DNA of 29,845 nucleotides from Bacteroidales bacterium (GTDB lineage: Bacteria; Bacteroidota; Bacteroidia; Bacteroidales; F082): NCBI GenBank assembly GCA_900769945.1, contig CAAGIO010000003.1, positions 1 to 29,845 of the forward strand. The letters run 5' to 3'. Positions 1 to 9,149 of this stretch are shown piece after piece. Numbering within the stretch: position 1 is the stretch's first letter; each line of letters opens with the position of its first letter. The notes beneath the pieces are model-generated. The model did no database searches. It had not been told where the DNA came from and saw only the letters and a list, made by a program, of their open reading frames with translations. The position numbers and the translations under genes are program-made.

Positions 1-23
1 ATTTTCTGCAAGGTTTTCGAGTG

Positions 24-31
24 CAAAGTTA
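24..31 (-). promoter_or_regulatory. Putative -7 promoter element reading leftwards out of the window
   Basis: Read on the minus strand these bases are TAACTTTG followed by CAC, which matches the Bacteroidota -7 element TAnnTTTG. The surrounding sequence closely resembles the sites in front of both tRNA genes in this window (TTTGCACxC context). It probably drives a gene left of position 1, which cannot be seen. Confidence 0.5.
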
Positions 32-166
32 CATAAAATTGTGGACATATGCAAAAAAAATCGCAATTATTTTATTGATAACCAATTATTTATACTAAAT
101 TTCATTATCGACTATTTACATTTTACCAAAACACAATTATTAATAATAAAAACCGCGAATATTATC

Positions 167-592
167 ATGAAACGTTCAATTATTTTTGTTATTTCCACAT
201 GCATACTTCTATGTATGACTTCTTGCGCAACAATTTTTTACGGAGATAGAGGAAAGGTTACTATTAATGCTTATCCTACATACGCCAAAGCTGACAGAAT
301 TGAGATTTCAAAATCTTTTCATAAAGACAAGGTTGAAACCGATGTTCATTTTCCATACGTATTACCTACAAGATATACTAGAGGCGCAAGTAAGGCTGAA
401 GTAAAAGTCTATAAAGACGATTATGTAGAAAGATTCACCATCAACAAATGTTTTAATGGATGGTTCCTCGGAAACTTATTTTTTGGTGAAATACCCGGAA
501 TGATAATCGATTTAGTATCAGGCTGCTATGTCAAACCGAGAAATGACACTTATTATGTTTCATTCCCAACAACAGAGACAAACAACAAATAA
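167..592 (+). CDS. Small putative lipoprotein with a C-terminal glycine-rich hydrophobic motif
   Basis: The product is 141 residues and I do not recognise a named function. Starting at 167 gives a lipoprotein signal: MKR, then a hydrophobic stretch, then a lipobox MTSC with the lipid-attachment cysteine at residue 20. The longer reading frame from 41 would put 42 unrelated AT-rich residues before this signal, so I reject that start. After the cysteine, ATIFYGDRG and the late segment LFFGEIPGMIIDLVSGCY resemble a common Bacteroidota family of small lipoproteins that begin CATIFxG and end with a glycine-rich hydrophobic segment before a short beta strand. Those proteins are thought to sit in the outer membrane; their role is unknown. 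It stands alone, with a hairpin directly after the stop. Confidence 0.75.
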   Translation: MKRSIIFVISTCILLCMTSCATIFYGDRGKVTINAYPTYAKADRIEISKSFHKDKVETDVHFPYVLPTRYTRGASKAEVKVYKDDYVERFTINKCFNGWFLGNLFFGEIPGMIIDLVSGCYVKPRNDTYYVSFPTTETNNK

Positions 593-632
593 ATAAGCCA
601 GTTATTATCATTTTGTAATAGTATGGCTTATT
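592..632 (+). terminator. Hairpin after the lipoprotein gene, possible terminator
   Basis: AATAAGCCA (592-600) pairs with TGGCTTATT (624-632), and inside this TATTA (603-607) pairs with TAATA (616-620). The hairpin begins on the last base of the stop codon. There is no long T tract after it, so termination is likely but not certain. Confidence 0.45.
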
Positions 633-1115
633 GTTGCCATAATGGCTAAAAAGTATTTTAACAAGAAATATTCACAATTGCAACCATAAAGATACAAATA
701 TTTTATTGTACAAAGAAATGACACCTCACATAACAAGTAATACATTGAGGCTAATGAAGGGAAAAAACAACTTCGTGTGGTTACAATATGAATGAAATTC
801 CTCAACAAACAGTATTCATAAAGGGTGGGTCATTATTAACAGTCTCACCCTAATTCATGCTACACACATAGAGCCGAAACAACACAATCAAAAACACTGA
901 CAACCTGATACGGAAATATTACCACAAGACACTGATTTAAAATTCTAACGACAATATTTTTATGAAAGTATAGCACCGTATCAAACTAACACTAGTTGAA
1001 CAATCCGAACTTACTCTACTACCTATAGAAGGACTTTTTAAACATTTTCTATTGCTTGTTGAGAATATTTAGACAAATAGTTTGCTGACTCACAACCCAA
1101 TTACCATTTTTTTTG
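633..1115. other. Gene-poor gap between the lipoprotein and exchanger genes
   Basis: I find no convincing gene, RNA or mobile-element trace here. A 66-codon reading frame on the minus strand (608-808) has low complexity and no recognisable start context. A short perfect palindrome, GCCATAATGGC, lies at 636-646. The exchanger promoter lies at the right edge. Confidence 0.5.
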
Positions 1116-1123
1116 TATTTTTG
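1116..1123 (+). promoter_or_regulatory. -7 promoter element for the exchanger gene
   Basis: TATTTTTG followed by CC is an exact TAnnTTTG match, ending 19 bases before the ATG at 1143. Its position also shows that the longer reading frame beginning at 1113 cannot be the real start. Confidence 0.65.
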
Positions 1124-1142
1124 CCGACTAAAACAAAAAAAC

Positions 1143-2099
1143 ATGGATTCAATCCTAACATACTCTCTGCTTATCCTCGGTTTTGTTGCTCTTATCTTGG
1201 GAGCTAATTGGCTTGTAAACGGTGCAACAAGCGTAGGCATAAGGGCAAAACTGTCACCGCTCATCATCGGGTTGACAATAGTGGCTTTCGGGACATCATT
1301 GCCTGAGATGATTATCAACATTTTCTCCTGCATCAAAGGGAGTGCGGCTTTAGCTATTGGTAACATCATCGGCAGCAACACGATGAACATATTACTCATC
1401 TTAGGCGTCAGCTCAATAATTTATCCTATCGATGTCAGCAAGATTTCAATTCGACGTGACATCATTGCCGGGTTCATAGCAATATTAGCTATCGCATTGA
1501 TGACCAGCAGATTTTTAACAGAGTCATCGACAACAATCAATTGGATTGAAGGGCTTGTGCTGCTCTTCTTCGCCGGCATTTATCTTTATTCAACATTCAA
1601 CAACAACAGCAACGACGACAGCATTAAAGAACAAGTGCCAATGCCGTGGGGAAAAACTATACTATCACTGACATTCGGAATAGTCGGGCTTTACCTTGGA
1701 GGAGAGTTGGTCTCAAGTAACGCCCAGAAACTCGCGTTAAGCTTGGGAATGAGTGAGAGCACCATCGGCCTGACAGTTGTTGCGACAGCCACCTCTCTTC
1801 CCGAATTAATAACATCTATTGTTGCGGCCCTGAAGAAAAACTCCAGCATCGCAATTGGCAACGTATTAGGTTCCAATATCTTAAACATCTTTGTGGTATT
1901 AGGCATCAGCTCTTTAATAACACCCTTGCCATTCGACACAAAGATGAATCAGCAGCTGCTGATATTATTTGTTGCTAACGTCATCATGGTGACAACGATT
2001 TTTGTTGGAGAAGGGAAAAAGATTTCGCGTTTCGAAGGGGCGATTCTCACCTTAGGCTATATAGCGTTCATACTTTTCTCACTTTACCCAAGTCTGTGA
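1143..2099 (+). CDS. CaCA-family sodium/calcium (cation/H+) exchanger, YrbG-like
   Basis: The product is an inner-membrane protein of 318 residues with about ten membrane segments. It should move calcium or another cation outwards in exchange for sodium or protons. The two inverted alpha repeats that define the CaCA superfamily are clear: GTSLPE at residues 50-55 with GNIIGSN at 73-79, and ATSLPE at 216-221 with GNVLGSN at 239-245. The acidic residue in each SLPE motif is part of the cation site in this family. Length agrees with bacterial YrbG/CaxA-type members. The start at 1143 is chosen because the promoter element at 1116-1123 overlaps the only earlier start. Its last 21 bases overlap the convergent DUF2147 gene. 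Which ion is carried cannot be told from the sequence. Confidence 0.9.
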   Translation: MDSILTYSLLILGFVALILGANWLVNGATSVGIRAKLSPLIIGLTIVAFGTSLPEMIINIFSCIKGSAALAIGNIIGSNTMNILLILGVSSIIYPIDVSKISIRRDIIAGFIAILAIALMTSRFLTESSTTINWIEGLVLLFFAGIYLYSTFNNNSNDDSIKEQVPMPWGKTILSLTFGIVGLYLGGELVSSNAQKLALSLGMSESTIGLTVVATATSLPELITSIVAALKKNSSIAIGNVLGSNILNIFVVLGISSLITPLPFDTKMNQQLLILFVANVIMVTTIFVGEGKKISRFEGAILTLGYIAFILFSLYPSL

Positions 2100-2489
2100 G
2101 CGACCGAGGAGTCCCGCCTTATCTATTGAGCCTCTTAATGTTATGGTATTATCTTTAGCATTATATGTTATCTTGCCATAATACGTCTTACCGGAATCTG
2201 GTTCAAAGCAGCTGCCACCCTTCAACACACCGCCTTCATCTTTCATATCCTTGATAATGACAAGTCCAACATATTGAGGGTCAAATATTTCCTGACCTTT
2301 ATAATACACATGTGTCAGCTTGCCGTAATACAATCCATTATCAGGGTTCTGATAGAAGAGCACCACACCTTTAGTCTCACCGGTCTTATCGTCAACAGTA
2401 CGCCATTCACCCAGAATCTTTGATACTTGAGCATTTGCAGTCAAGCAGACAGCAAGAAGGAACAGAATGGACAAAACAAATCTTTTCAT
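2079..2489 (-). CDS. Secreted DUF2147 family protein
   Basis: The product is 136 residues. It opens with a signal peptide (MKR, hydrophobic core, cleavage after ANA near residue 20). The mature part has the DUF2147 layout: ILGEWRTVDDKTGE, a central VLFY/YYGKLT strand pair, GLVIIKDM, then YYGKITYN and GSIDKAGLLGRSQTW at the end. Members are small periplasmic or outer-membrane-facing beta-rich proteins of unknown function. It lies 8 bases after purN on the same strand and is probably the last gene of the dcw-linked transcript. Its 3' end overlaps the convergent exchanger gene by 21 bases, so the two transcripts must overlap. Confidence 0.85.
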   Translation of the reverse strand: MKRFVLSILFLLAVCLTANAQVSKILGEWRTVDDKTGETKGVVLFYQNPDNGLYYGKLTHVYYKGQEIFDPQYVGLVIIKDMKDEGGVLKGGSCFEPDSGKTYYGKITYNAKDNTITLRGSIDKAGLLGRSQTWVK

Positions 2490-2497
2490 ATTTATAA

Positions 2498-3064
2498 TCA
2501 GATATTTAATAAAACTTTCTCAATAACGGGAGGGAAAAACTCTTTTTCAAGAAGATGTATCTTGGCGGCAACAGTGTCTGGCGTATCATCAACATCAAGA
2601 GCCACCTTTGATTGGAAAATAATATCACCACTGTCATATCTTTCATTCACATAATGAATGGTGATACCTGTTTCTTTCTCATGAGCAGCGACGACAGCCT
2701 CGTGAACATGATGTCCGTAGAATCCTTTTCCGCCAAATTTAGGGAGCAATGCGGGATGAATATTGATAATCCTATTAGGAAAAGCATTGATAAGGTGTTG
2801 AGGAACAAGCCAAAGGAATCCGGCGAGGACTATCAGGTCAATGCCGAGAGCCACCATCTTTCCTGTGAAAGCCTCATCATTAAATGACTCTTTATCAACC
2901 ATTATCAAAGGGATATTCATGTTATGCGCACGCTGGTTAGCATAAGCGTTTTTATTGTTACTCACAACGCATGCTATCTTAACGCCTTTATTATCAGCGA
3001 AATAATCAGCTATCTGTTGTAAATTAGTTCCGCCACCGGAAACAAAAACTGCTATCTTTTTCAT
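2498..3064 (-). CDS. purN: Phosphoribosylglycinamide formyltransferase (GART)
   Basis: The enzyme transfers a formyl group from 10-formyltetrahydrofolate to GAR, the third step of purine synthesis, in the cytoplasm. The 188-residue product has the phosphate-binding loop FVSGGGTNLQ near the N terminus, and the catalytic set in the right places: N101, H103 in NIHPALLPKF and D144 in YDSGD. Length is slightly below the 212 residues of the E. coli enzyme, as is usual in Bacteroidota. The start overlaps the stop of the upstream gene by four bases (ATGA), which suggests translational coupling. Purine synthesis has no known direct link to division, so its place at the tail of the dcw cluster probably reflects chromosomal neighbourhood rather than function. 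Confidence 0.95.
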   Translation of the reverse strand: MKKIAVFVSGGGTNLQQIADYFADNKGVKIACVVSNNKNAYANQRAHNMNIPLIMVDKESFNDEAFTGKMVALGIDLIVLAGFLWLVPQHLINAFPNRIINIHPALLPKFGGKGFYGHHVHEAVVAAHEKETGITIHYVNERYDSGDIIFQSKVALDVDDTPDTVAAKIHLLEKEFFPPVIEKVLLNI

Positions 3065-5376
3065 TTTATTATTACTTTTTCATGAGGTTCAATATCAAAC
3101 CAGATGATATATTCCCCTTCAGAATTTTTAGAATTATAAGTTTTATTTAAAGGAACAATAGGTGATTTTGAAATCAGAGTGAGACCGTTAACGGGCTCTG
3201 CATTATCATTGATGATAGATACAAATCCAAGGTTATCAACGATATATCTAATATTTTGCAATTGTTCCTGATAACGCAGATACTTATCTATCGTTGTTGG
3301 GAGCAGCATATTACGCTCACGGAGGTCGGCGATACGGCCAAGAGCCTCGTTGAGGCCGTCTTTAGCAGAGACGACGCCGTCTTTATATGTCCAGAACCCT
3401 CTTTCTTGCTCCACCCACGCAGGATAAGAGTGAATGATGAACGCGGAGCGGCTCTCAACAATCTGTTCGAGGTTGCTTTGACTAAAATAATAGTTCCAGC
3501 TATCATTAGGTTCGACGGTGTATTCCGTTGACCAAAGCAGCAGATCGGGGTGAGATGGCAGGCGCATAAAACGAGGCTTAGGGAAAGCATCACCCCAAAA
3601 CGGATATGGTCGTTGCAGGAACGAGGAGAAGCACCAATTATCAAAGTCGCGGTATTCCTCATAGGCAGCATTCCAGAGATACCTCACGCCATTCTCCTTC
3701 CAAAGAGGATAGGCATAATAAGGCGAATACCTGTTCAACGCATCGCACACAAGGTCTTCCCTATTATGAATCAATGGGTTATTATACCCATGGTCAATCC
3801 ATGTTGGAGAACCGAAATGATTTTTCATAAAAACCAAGGCGGATTGAAGCTCATTATGGGTAGTAGAATATTGTTCAGGAGTATGCAAACAGATGTCGAA
3901 ACCTTTATCTTTCAACTGGAGAAGGAAATCAAAGAAGACGGAATCTGTCTGAATGCTGGAGTGCAGTCCTTGGAAATCCTTGTTTTTCACCAAGTTAACA
4001 ATACCGGAAGGATTGCTATAGAACACACTTTTTGTCACAGGTACATCATAATAGACGAAGCCGCCAACAGCACTATCGGCACAAACGACATTCTCGTTAC
4101 CAAAACACACCGCCCTATGCGTGCTTATATCTGTCCAATCAGCATGTTCAGTCCAGATAACGGCCGACTCAAAACCATCCCAGACAGGCATAATGCGGGG
4201 GAGATCGCATGGCAGTGAAACACTCACATCGAAGGAAGCAGAGATGACACCATCAATAGAGACGTGTGTCCTCGACCTATCCACAAAGAAATCGGAGGTG
4301 TCATTTCTTGCCGGGAAATGTACCAGCGGGTGGTCTTTCTCATAATCGAGATTAAGGAAGGCCGTTGCCGATGCGGCATCCAACTGTAATGAGGACAGAT
4401 TTGGGCAATAGTATATATTTAACTGATTACCAACGTTTTGAACCGAGAAACCCTCATGGTCGAGATAATATTCATTTTGTAAGTCACGGTCATCGACACG
4501 CATATTAGTCCTATACACGAGGAATTTGTCAGAGGTGAAAGGAAGCACCAAGGAGAGACGCGAGATGTCCATCTCTTTAAGGAATTGTATTTGCAAATCG
4601 ATGTGAGCCAGTGAGTTATTATTTCGTAACGACATCTTCATCTCGGCATTGAAACAGTCATTCACATTGACAAAGGAGACATACATCGAGTCGAGCCAAG
4701 ATTTTTTTTCGGAGAGAGTCCAAGAAAAGAACTGCTTGTCATCAAGAATGATTGAGAGCGGCTTTGTCAACTCGTTTCTATCTTTATCCGCGAGAGCTAT
4801 ATGTCCATTATTCTCAGAGTAAAGCACATGTAATCCAGGGACTTCCATCAAGAGATGGGACATACTATTTGCGTCAGCACGGAATAGGTTCCTACGGATA
4901 AAGCCATCTACATCTTCATCTTCGGTGAAAGAGCTAACGGAAAACGACGACAGGAAAGAAGAAGAGTCGATAGACTGAATTTGTTGAGGCAAGAAAGAAG
5001 GCAGCGACATCTTCTCAAAGGAGTAATGGATGTCATCAATGGAGATATTTTCGAGATTCGGGTTATAGATATAGCATTTCAGTGGGTTCTCATGCATCAG
5101 ATGGCTTGGCACCATCATCTTCAGATGGAAGTCATGTTGAAGAGGGAACGACTGCCAATAGACGGTCTGTTGGTTTCTTTTTGAGTCGAGCACAAGCATT
5201 GCCTTCGTATCCTCTTGAAATTCAGAGGTGAATCGGAGGTCAAGCAGCATCGGGGCATCAGAAGAGGAGTCTTCGGAATGGCTAAACACACCTACGAACA
5301 TCTTCTGAGCCGGGAGTTGCGTGAAAAGGAATACGAAGAGCAACAAAAGTGTCAGTCTATGCATATCAATCGGCAT
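3061..5376 (-). CDS. Large secreted protein with a polysaccharide deacetylase (NodB)-like domain
   Basis: The product is 771 residues from 5376, or 767 from the second ATG at 5364. Residues 5-23 form a signal peptide ending PAQ, so it is exported. The first 390 residues look beta-rich and match nothing I know. From about 400 the sequence is NodB-like: WTEHAD (408-413) where the first motif should be, LHTPEQYSTTH (497-507) as a histidine motif, WIDHGYNN (526-533), and FIIHSYPAW (646-654) as the late histidine motif. The usual TFDDG aspartates are replaced by EHAD, so metal binding may differ and activity is uncertain. The C-terminal 70 residues form a small beta-rich domain. It follows ftsZ directly (the 5376 start overlaps ftsZ by 11 bases; 5364 lies just past its stop) and is coupled to purN by ATGA. 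A role in trimming wall or surface glycans is an inference from position and fold. Confidence 0.7.
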   Translation of the reverse strand: MPIDMHRLTLLLLFVFLFTQLPAQKMFVGVFSHSEDSSSDAPMLLDLRFTSEFQEDTKAMLVLDSKRNQQTVYWQSFPLQHDFHLKMMVPSHLMHENPLKCYIYNPNLENISIDDIHYSFEKMSLPSFLPQQIQSIDSSSFLSSFSVSSFTEDEDVDGFIRRNLFRADANSMSHLLMEVPGLHVLYSENNGHIALADKDRNELTKPLSIILDDKQFFSWTLSEKKSWLDSMYVSFVNVNDCFNAEMKMSLRNNNSLAHIDLQIQFLKEMDISRLSLVLPFTSDKFLVYRTNMRVDDRDLQNEYYLDHEGFSVQNVGNQLNIYYCPNLSSLQLDAASATAFLNLDYEKDHPLVHFPARNDTSDFFVDRSRTHVSIDGVISASFDVSVSLPCDLPRIMPVWDGFESAVIWTEHADWTDISTHRAVCFGNENVVCADSAVGGFVYYDVPVTKSVFYSNPSGIVNLVKNKDFQGLHSSIQTDSVFFDFLLQLKDKGFDICLHTPEQYSTTHNELQSALVFMKNHFGSPTWIDHGYNNPLIHNREDLVCDALNRYSPYYAYPLWKENGVRYLWNAAYEEYRDFDNWCFSSFLQRPYPFWGDAFPKPRFMRLPSHPDLLLWSTEYTVEPNDSWNYYFSQSNLEQIVESRSAFIIHSYPAWVEQERGFWTYKDGVVSAKDGLNEALGRIADLRERNMLLPTTIDKYLRYQEQLQNIRYIVDNLGFVSIINDNAEPVNGLTLISKSPIVPLNKTYNSKNSEGEYIIWFDIEPHEKVIIK

Positions 5377-7006
5377 TATTATGAAGGTACGAGTTCTTCT
5401 CTTTCAGGCCATATTCTCTATCAACAGAATAATCGGAGACATGCTCTTTATCTTCTTCAGAAGAGACGGAGATACCTTTGCGGAGATAAGCAGGAATACT
5501 CTCCATATTCTCAAGCCCTACTTGTGTCCTAAAGTCGGTGTTCATCGATTTCAGGCGTTGCCGTCTCATAATCTTGATGTTATCATCTTGGGTTTTACGT
5601 TCCTGTTTCACTTCCATCACAGGGACCGCCGCCACTTGGACATCAGAAATATTTCCCATGTTTGGTACATCGACGTCATCATCATCTGCCACAAAAGGAT
5701 TAGAATATCTTGTAACAGATTGTTGCGGAGTATTGGTTACCACCGTGTTATCCGGGGCTGTCCAAGAGGCTCCATAGTCGTCATTGTAGGTGTTGTCGGG
5801 ATGGCTCTGTTCGTCATCGTCAGACGAAGTATTCGCATCGTCATAGAGTTGATGACGTTTGACCACTTTCAAGTCTTGTTTTTCAGTAATGATGACAGGA
5901 GAGGTAGTGTCATTGGGAGTGCTATCCTCCTTAATAAAGGTAGTTATCTCATCTTTTGATGGTTCGGGAGAGGTGGCTGGCGCGGATGGTGTTTTAAGGA
6001 CGTTGTCGTTAAAGGTATGAACGACTGGGGCAGACTCCGTTTCGTCAACTTTTTCGAAGCCTGTGGCTATAAGGGTGACGCGGATGCCGTCTTCGAGTGA
6101 GAGGTCTTCGCCGTTACCCCATATCACTTCAGACACCATACCTGTAGCAGTCTGCACGTATTCGTTTATCTCTGTCACTTCGTCGAGAGACACTTCTTCG
6201 GTGCCGGAGGTGATATAGACGAGAATGTTCTTTGCGCCAGTGATGTCGGAGTCATCGAGCAGAGGAGAGTGGACGGCTTCTTCCACAGCTTTCAATGCCC
6301 TGCCCTCACCTGTGGCGTAACCTGAGCCCATGATAGCCTTTCCGCTGTTACGCATGACGTTGTTAACATCTTCGAAGTCCACGTTGACATAACCGGTGAC
6401 GGTGATAATCTCGGCTATGCCCTTTGCTGCGATTTTGAGCACGTCGTCAGCTTTTTTGAAGGCCTCGGTGAGCTTCATATCACCGTATTCTTCACGTAGT
6501 TTGTCGTTAGATATCACGAGGAGTGCGTCAACATATTTGCGCAGTTCGGCGATACCTTCTTGTGCTTGTTGTTGTCGGCGTTTGCCTTCGAAGCTGAACG
6601 GCAGGGTGACTATGCCCACGGTAAGGATGTCCATATCGCGGGCTATCCTTGCCACCACGGGGGCTGCTCCGGTGCCAGTGCCGCCGCCCATACCGGCAGT
6701 GATGAAGAGCATTTTTGTGACATCGCCGAGTATTTCGCGTATTCCCTCTTCGCTTTCTTCAGCGGCTTCACGTCCTACGGACGGGATATTGCCGGCGCCG
6801 AGTTCGCGGTTTCCGAGGTGAAGCTTGTTCTCGACAGGGCTTTTATGCAGAGCCTGTCCGTCGGTATTACAAAGGACGAAGTCAACACCGGTGATGCCGT
6901 CGGAGTACATGTGAGTCACCGCATTACTTCCGCCACCGCCCACACCCATCACCTTGATGATGTTAGGTTTTTCTTCTGGTGCATCAAATCTAATCAGGTC
7001 AGTCAT
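5366..7006 (-). CDS. ftsZ: Cell division GTPase FtsZ
   Basis: FtsZ is the tubulin-like GTPase that forms the Z ring and recruits the other division proteins. The 546-residue product shows the N-terminal GVGGGGSNAV nucleotide loop (21-30), the tubulin signature GGGTGTG (107-113) and the T7 synergy loop NVDFEDVNNVM (208-218). After about residue 320 comes a long low-complexity linker rich in D, S, T and P. The conserved tail peptide IPAYLRK (504-510) is followed by another 36 residues ending SYLHNNAD, so it is internal rather than terminal. I believe this is usual for Bacteroidales FtsZ. The gene lies 20 bases after ftsA and is followed without a gap by the deacetylase-like gene. Confidence 0.98.
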   Translation of the reverse strand: MTDLIRFDAPEEKPNIIKVMGVGGGGSNAVTHMYSDGITGVDFVLCNTDGQALHKSPVENKLHLGNRELGAGNIPSVGREAAEESEEGIREILGDVTKMLFITAGMGGGTGTGAAPVVARIARDMDILTVGIVTLPFSFEGKRRQQQAQEGIAELRKYVDALLVISNDKLREEYGDMKLTEAFKKADDVLKIAAKGIAEIITVTGYVNVDFEDVNNVMRNSGKAIMGSGYATGEGRALKAVEEAVHSPLLDDSDITGAKNILVYITSGTEEVSLDEVTEINEYVQTATGMVSEVIWGNGEDLSLEDGIRVTLIATGFEKVDETESAPVVHTFNDNVLKTPSAPATSPEPSKDEITTFIKEDSTPNDTTSPVIITEKQDLKVVKRHQLYDDANTSSDDDEQSHPDNTYNDDYGASWTAPDNTVVTNTPQQSVTRYSNPFVADDDDVDVPNMGNISDVQVAAVPVMEVKQERKTQDDNIKIMRRQRLKSMNTDFRTQVGLENMESIPAYLRKGISVSSEEDKEHVSDYSVDREYGLKEKNSYLHNNAD

Positions 7007-7026
7007 ATCTTTATTGTTTTTTGTTA

Positions 7027-8370
7027 TTAAATATCGAGTTCCTCATTCTCAATATTTTCGTCTTTCATTATCTTATTAGCGAAAGAAGTGATGATTTTGC
7101 GTCCCCATGAGAACAACTTACCATCTTTGGTCTTGACAGGCATCTCGACGACGACATCTTCAGGTTTCTTCACGTCGTTATTGGAAGATGCTTTATTGTT
7201 ACGTCTCAGTTCCGACTCATAATGGTCAAGGCCTAAGAGCACGAGGCCTATACCTGTGGAGCAGATAGGGCTTGCGAGTTCGCCTTGTGTCTCATTATTA
7301 AGATATTCGTTGGGGTAACCGATACGCACTTCGAGGCCGGTCTTATATGCGGCGAGTTGTTGAATATGTTTCATCAGGGCGCCTCCTCCGGTTAGTACGA
7401 GGCCTGCCACGAGAGTATGTTCCTTATTGACTTTCTGTATCTCGTCGTTCACTATGTCGAAAATCTCGCTTACGCGTGCCTGAATGATGTTAGAGAGTGT
7501 CTTGAACGAGATCTCCTTTGGTGCGCGTCCGCGTATTCCGGGTATTGACACCACTTCGTCCTCACGGTTCTCGCATGCCAAGGCTGAGCCGTACTTGACT
7601 TTTATCTCTTCGGCATGTTTCCTTATGATAGAGCAGCCCTGCCTTATGTCCTCTGTGATGACGTTGCCGCCGAAAGGAATAACAGCGGTATGGTAGATGA
7701 TATTATCGTAGAAGATGGCAATATCTGTAGTGCCGCCGCCCATATCGACAAGTGCGACGCCTGCCTCGCGTTCATCGTCGCCAAGGACAGCGTCGGCCGA
7801 GGCTATCGGCTCAAGTATCATGTGCTCCATCTGCAGCCCGGCACGTTGAAGGCATGTCAAGATGTTCTTGGCCGCGGTAATCTGACCGATGATGACATGG
7901 AAGTTTGCCTCAAGCTTGCTTCCGAGCATCCCCTTAGGCTGGCGTATTCCCGCCTCATCGTCAATGATATACTCCTGTGGGATAACATCTATTATCTCCT
8001 CACCCGGCTGCATACACAGCTTGAACATATCCTGACGGAGCTTTTCTATCTCCTCTTCGGTAATCTCCACGTTAGGATTATCACGCATCAGCACACCACG
8101 GTGCTGCAGACTCTTGATATGATGGCCGGCGATACCGACGTTAACAGTGCGTATCTCCACATTCGACTGTTCGGAAGCCTCGTCAACAGCACGACGGATA
8201 GCGTTGACCGTCTCCTCTATGTTAAAGACCATCCCACGTTTCACTCCCGTCGATTCAGTCTTCCCATAACCGAGAATGGATATCTTTCCGTTCCCAACCT
8301 TCTGTCCTACAAAACAGGCAATCTTCGTAGTACCGATATCAAGTCCTACAATATAAGCTGAATTACTCAT
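7027..8370 (-). CDS. ftsA: Cell division protein FtsA
   Basis: FtsA is an actin-like ATPase that ties FtsZ filaments to the membrane and recruits later division proteins. The 447-residue product has the phosphate-1 motif DIGTTK (11-16) and phosphate-2 motif DMGGGTTD (209-216), with an SHS2/1C region between them. Near the C terminus, residues 418-436 (KLFSWGRKIITSFANKIMK) form a likely amphipathic membrane-targeting helix, followed by an 11-residue acidic tail, so the helix is not at the very end as it is in E. coli. The start overlaps the ftsQ stop by four bases. Confidence 0.97.
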   Translation of the reverse strand: MSNSAYIVGLDIGTTKIACFVGQKVGNGKISILGYGKTESTGVKRGMVFNIEETVNAIRRAVDEASEQSNVEIRTVNVGIAGHHIKSLQHRGVLMRDNPNVEITEEEIEKLRQDMFKLCMQPGEEIIDVIPQEYIIDDEAGIRQPKGMLGSKLEANFHVIIGQITAAKNILTCLQRAGLQMEHMILEPIASADAVLGDDEREAGVALVDMGGGTTDIAIFYDNIIYHTAVIPFGGNVITEDIRQGCSIIRKHAEEIKVKYGSALACENREDEVVSIPGIRGRAPKEISFKTLSNIIQARVSEIFDIVNDEIQKVNKEHTLVAGLVLTGGGALMKHIQQLAAYKTGLEVRIGYPNEYLNNETQGELASPICSTGIGLVLLGLDHYESELRRNNKASSNNDVKKPEDVVVEMPVKTKDGKLFSWGRKIITSFANKIMKDENIENEELDI

Positions 8371-9149
8371 CGTTTATTTTTTTTTGTACAAACAACTTGA
8401 TTAATAAAATTAAAGTTGACCATGCTATAGTCCTGCATTTCAGGAGAGCCCTGCATGTGGTCGAAGAAATATTTCATATTCATCAGTTTCCTGTCGATAT
8501 TGTGCTTATCACCAATGATGACTCTCATATCGGCATTGTTGAGAACAAGCTCTATATTATCTCTCTCATAATAGACCTGTTTGACACAACATCTTGAATA
8601 TGAGTTATTTAAAACACTTTTCATAACATCAAAAATCGTTCTGAAGTCTCCATCATCATAAATGCTGTCATAGATATTCGATGATGTCGTCGGCACTTTG
8701 AAATTCAGTTTGCCGCTACCCACGAGAACGTGCGGGGTATAGTTAGCCCTAACCGGGAAGATGTTACCTTTCTCATCTAAATACACCGACTCGCCCTTAT
8801 TGTTATACACGCGCATCACGGGGTCACACTCCGTCATATTGACGACGAGGACGCCATCGAGGGTAAGGCCTGTATCTGACGACACCACCCATGGTATCGA
8901 CTCCACATATCTTCTCACGCTATCGACGGGAAGCATCTCCAGATGATTGTTATGAGCGGTATCACAGATATTCATAATAGCCTGATACTCATCGTCTTTA
9001 ACAACGAAGCCACGTTCATTAGGCTGTATCAGCGACAGCTCGACACCTTTCAAAGTGGTATCGTTGTGGCTCTTAAAAGAGAAGTACCACAGCACCACTA
9101 TAGCGGCGACGGTGAAGCACCAGATAGTTATTTTTATCACTTTATTCAT
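8367..9149 (-). CDS. ftsQ: Cell division protein FtsQ
   Basis: FtsQ is a single-pass inner-membrane protein whose periplasmic part links early and late divisome proteins. The 260-residue product has one membrane segment at about residues 5-24, then a periplasmic region with a divergent POTRA-like stretch (VELSLIQPNERGFVVKDDEY onward) and the FtsQ-type beta domain containing VVNMTECDPVMRVYNNKGE and YLDEKGNIFPV. Sequence conservation in FtsQ is low, so the call rests on this layout and on its place between murC and ftsA. It overlaps murC by eight bases and ftsA by four. Confidence 0.92.
   Translation of the reverse strand: MNKVIKITIWCFTVAAIVVLWYFSFKSHNDTTLKGVELSLIQPNERGFVVKDDEYQAIMNICDTAHNNHLEMLPVDSVRRYVESIPWVVSSDTGLTLDGVLVVNMTECDPVMRVYNNKGESVYLDEKGNIFPVRANYTPHVLVGSGKLNFKVPTTSSNIYDSIYDDGDFRTIFDVMKSVLNNSYSRCCVKQVYYERDNIELVLNNADMRVIIGDKHNIDRKLMNMKYFFDHMQGSPEMQDYSMVNFNFINQVVCTKKNKR

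Noticed and set aside
41..166. Upstream extension of the lipoprotein reading frame
   Set aside because: It adds 42 AT-rich residues in front of a clean lipoprotein signal peptide that begins at 167.
608..808. 66-codon reading frame on the minus strand
   Set aside because: No family resemblance, odd composition (many Y, L, C, F) and overlap with the hairpin after the lipoprotein gene.
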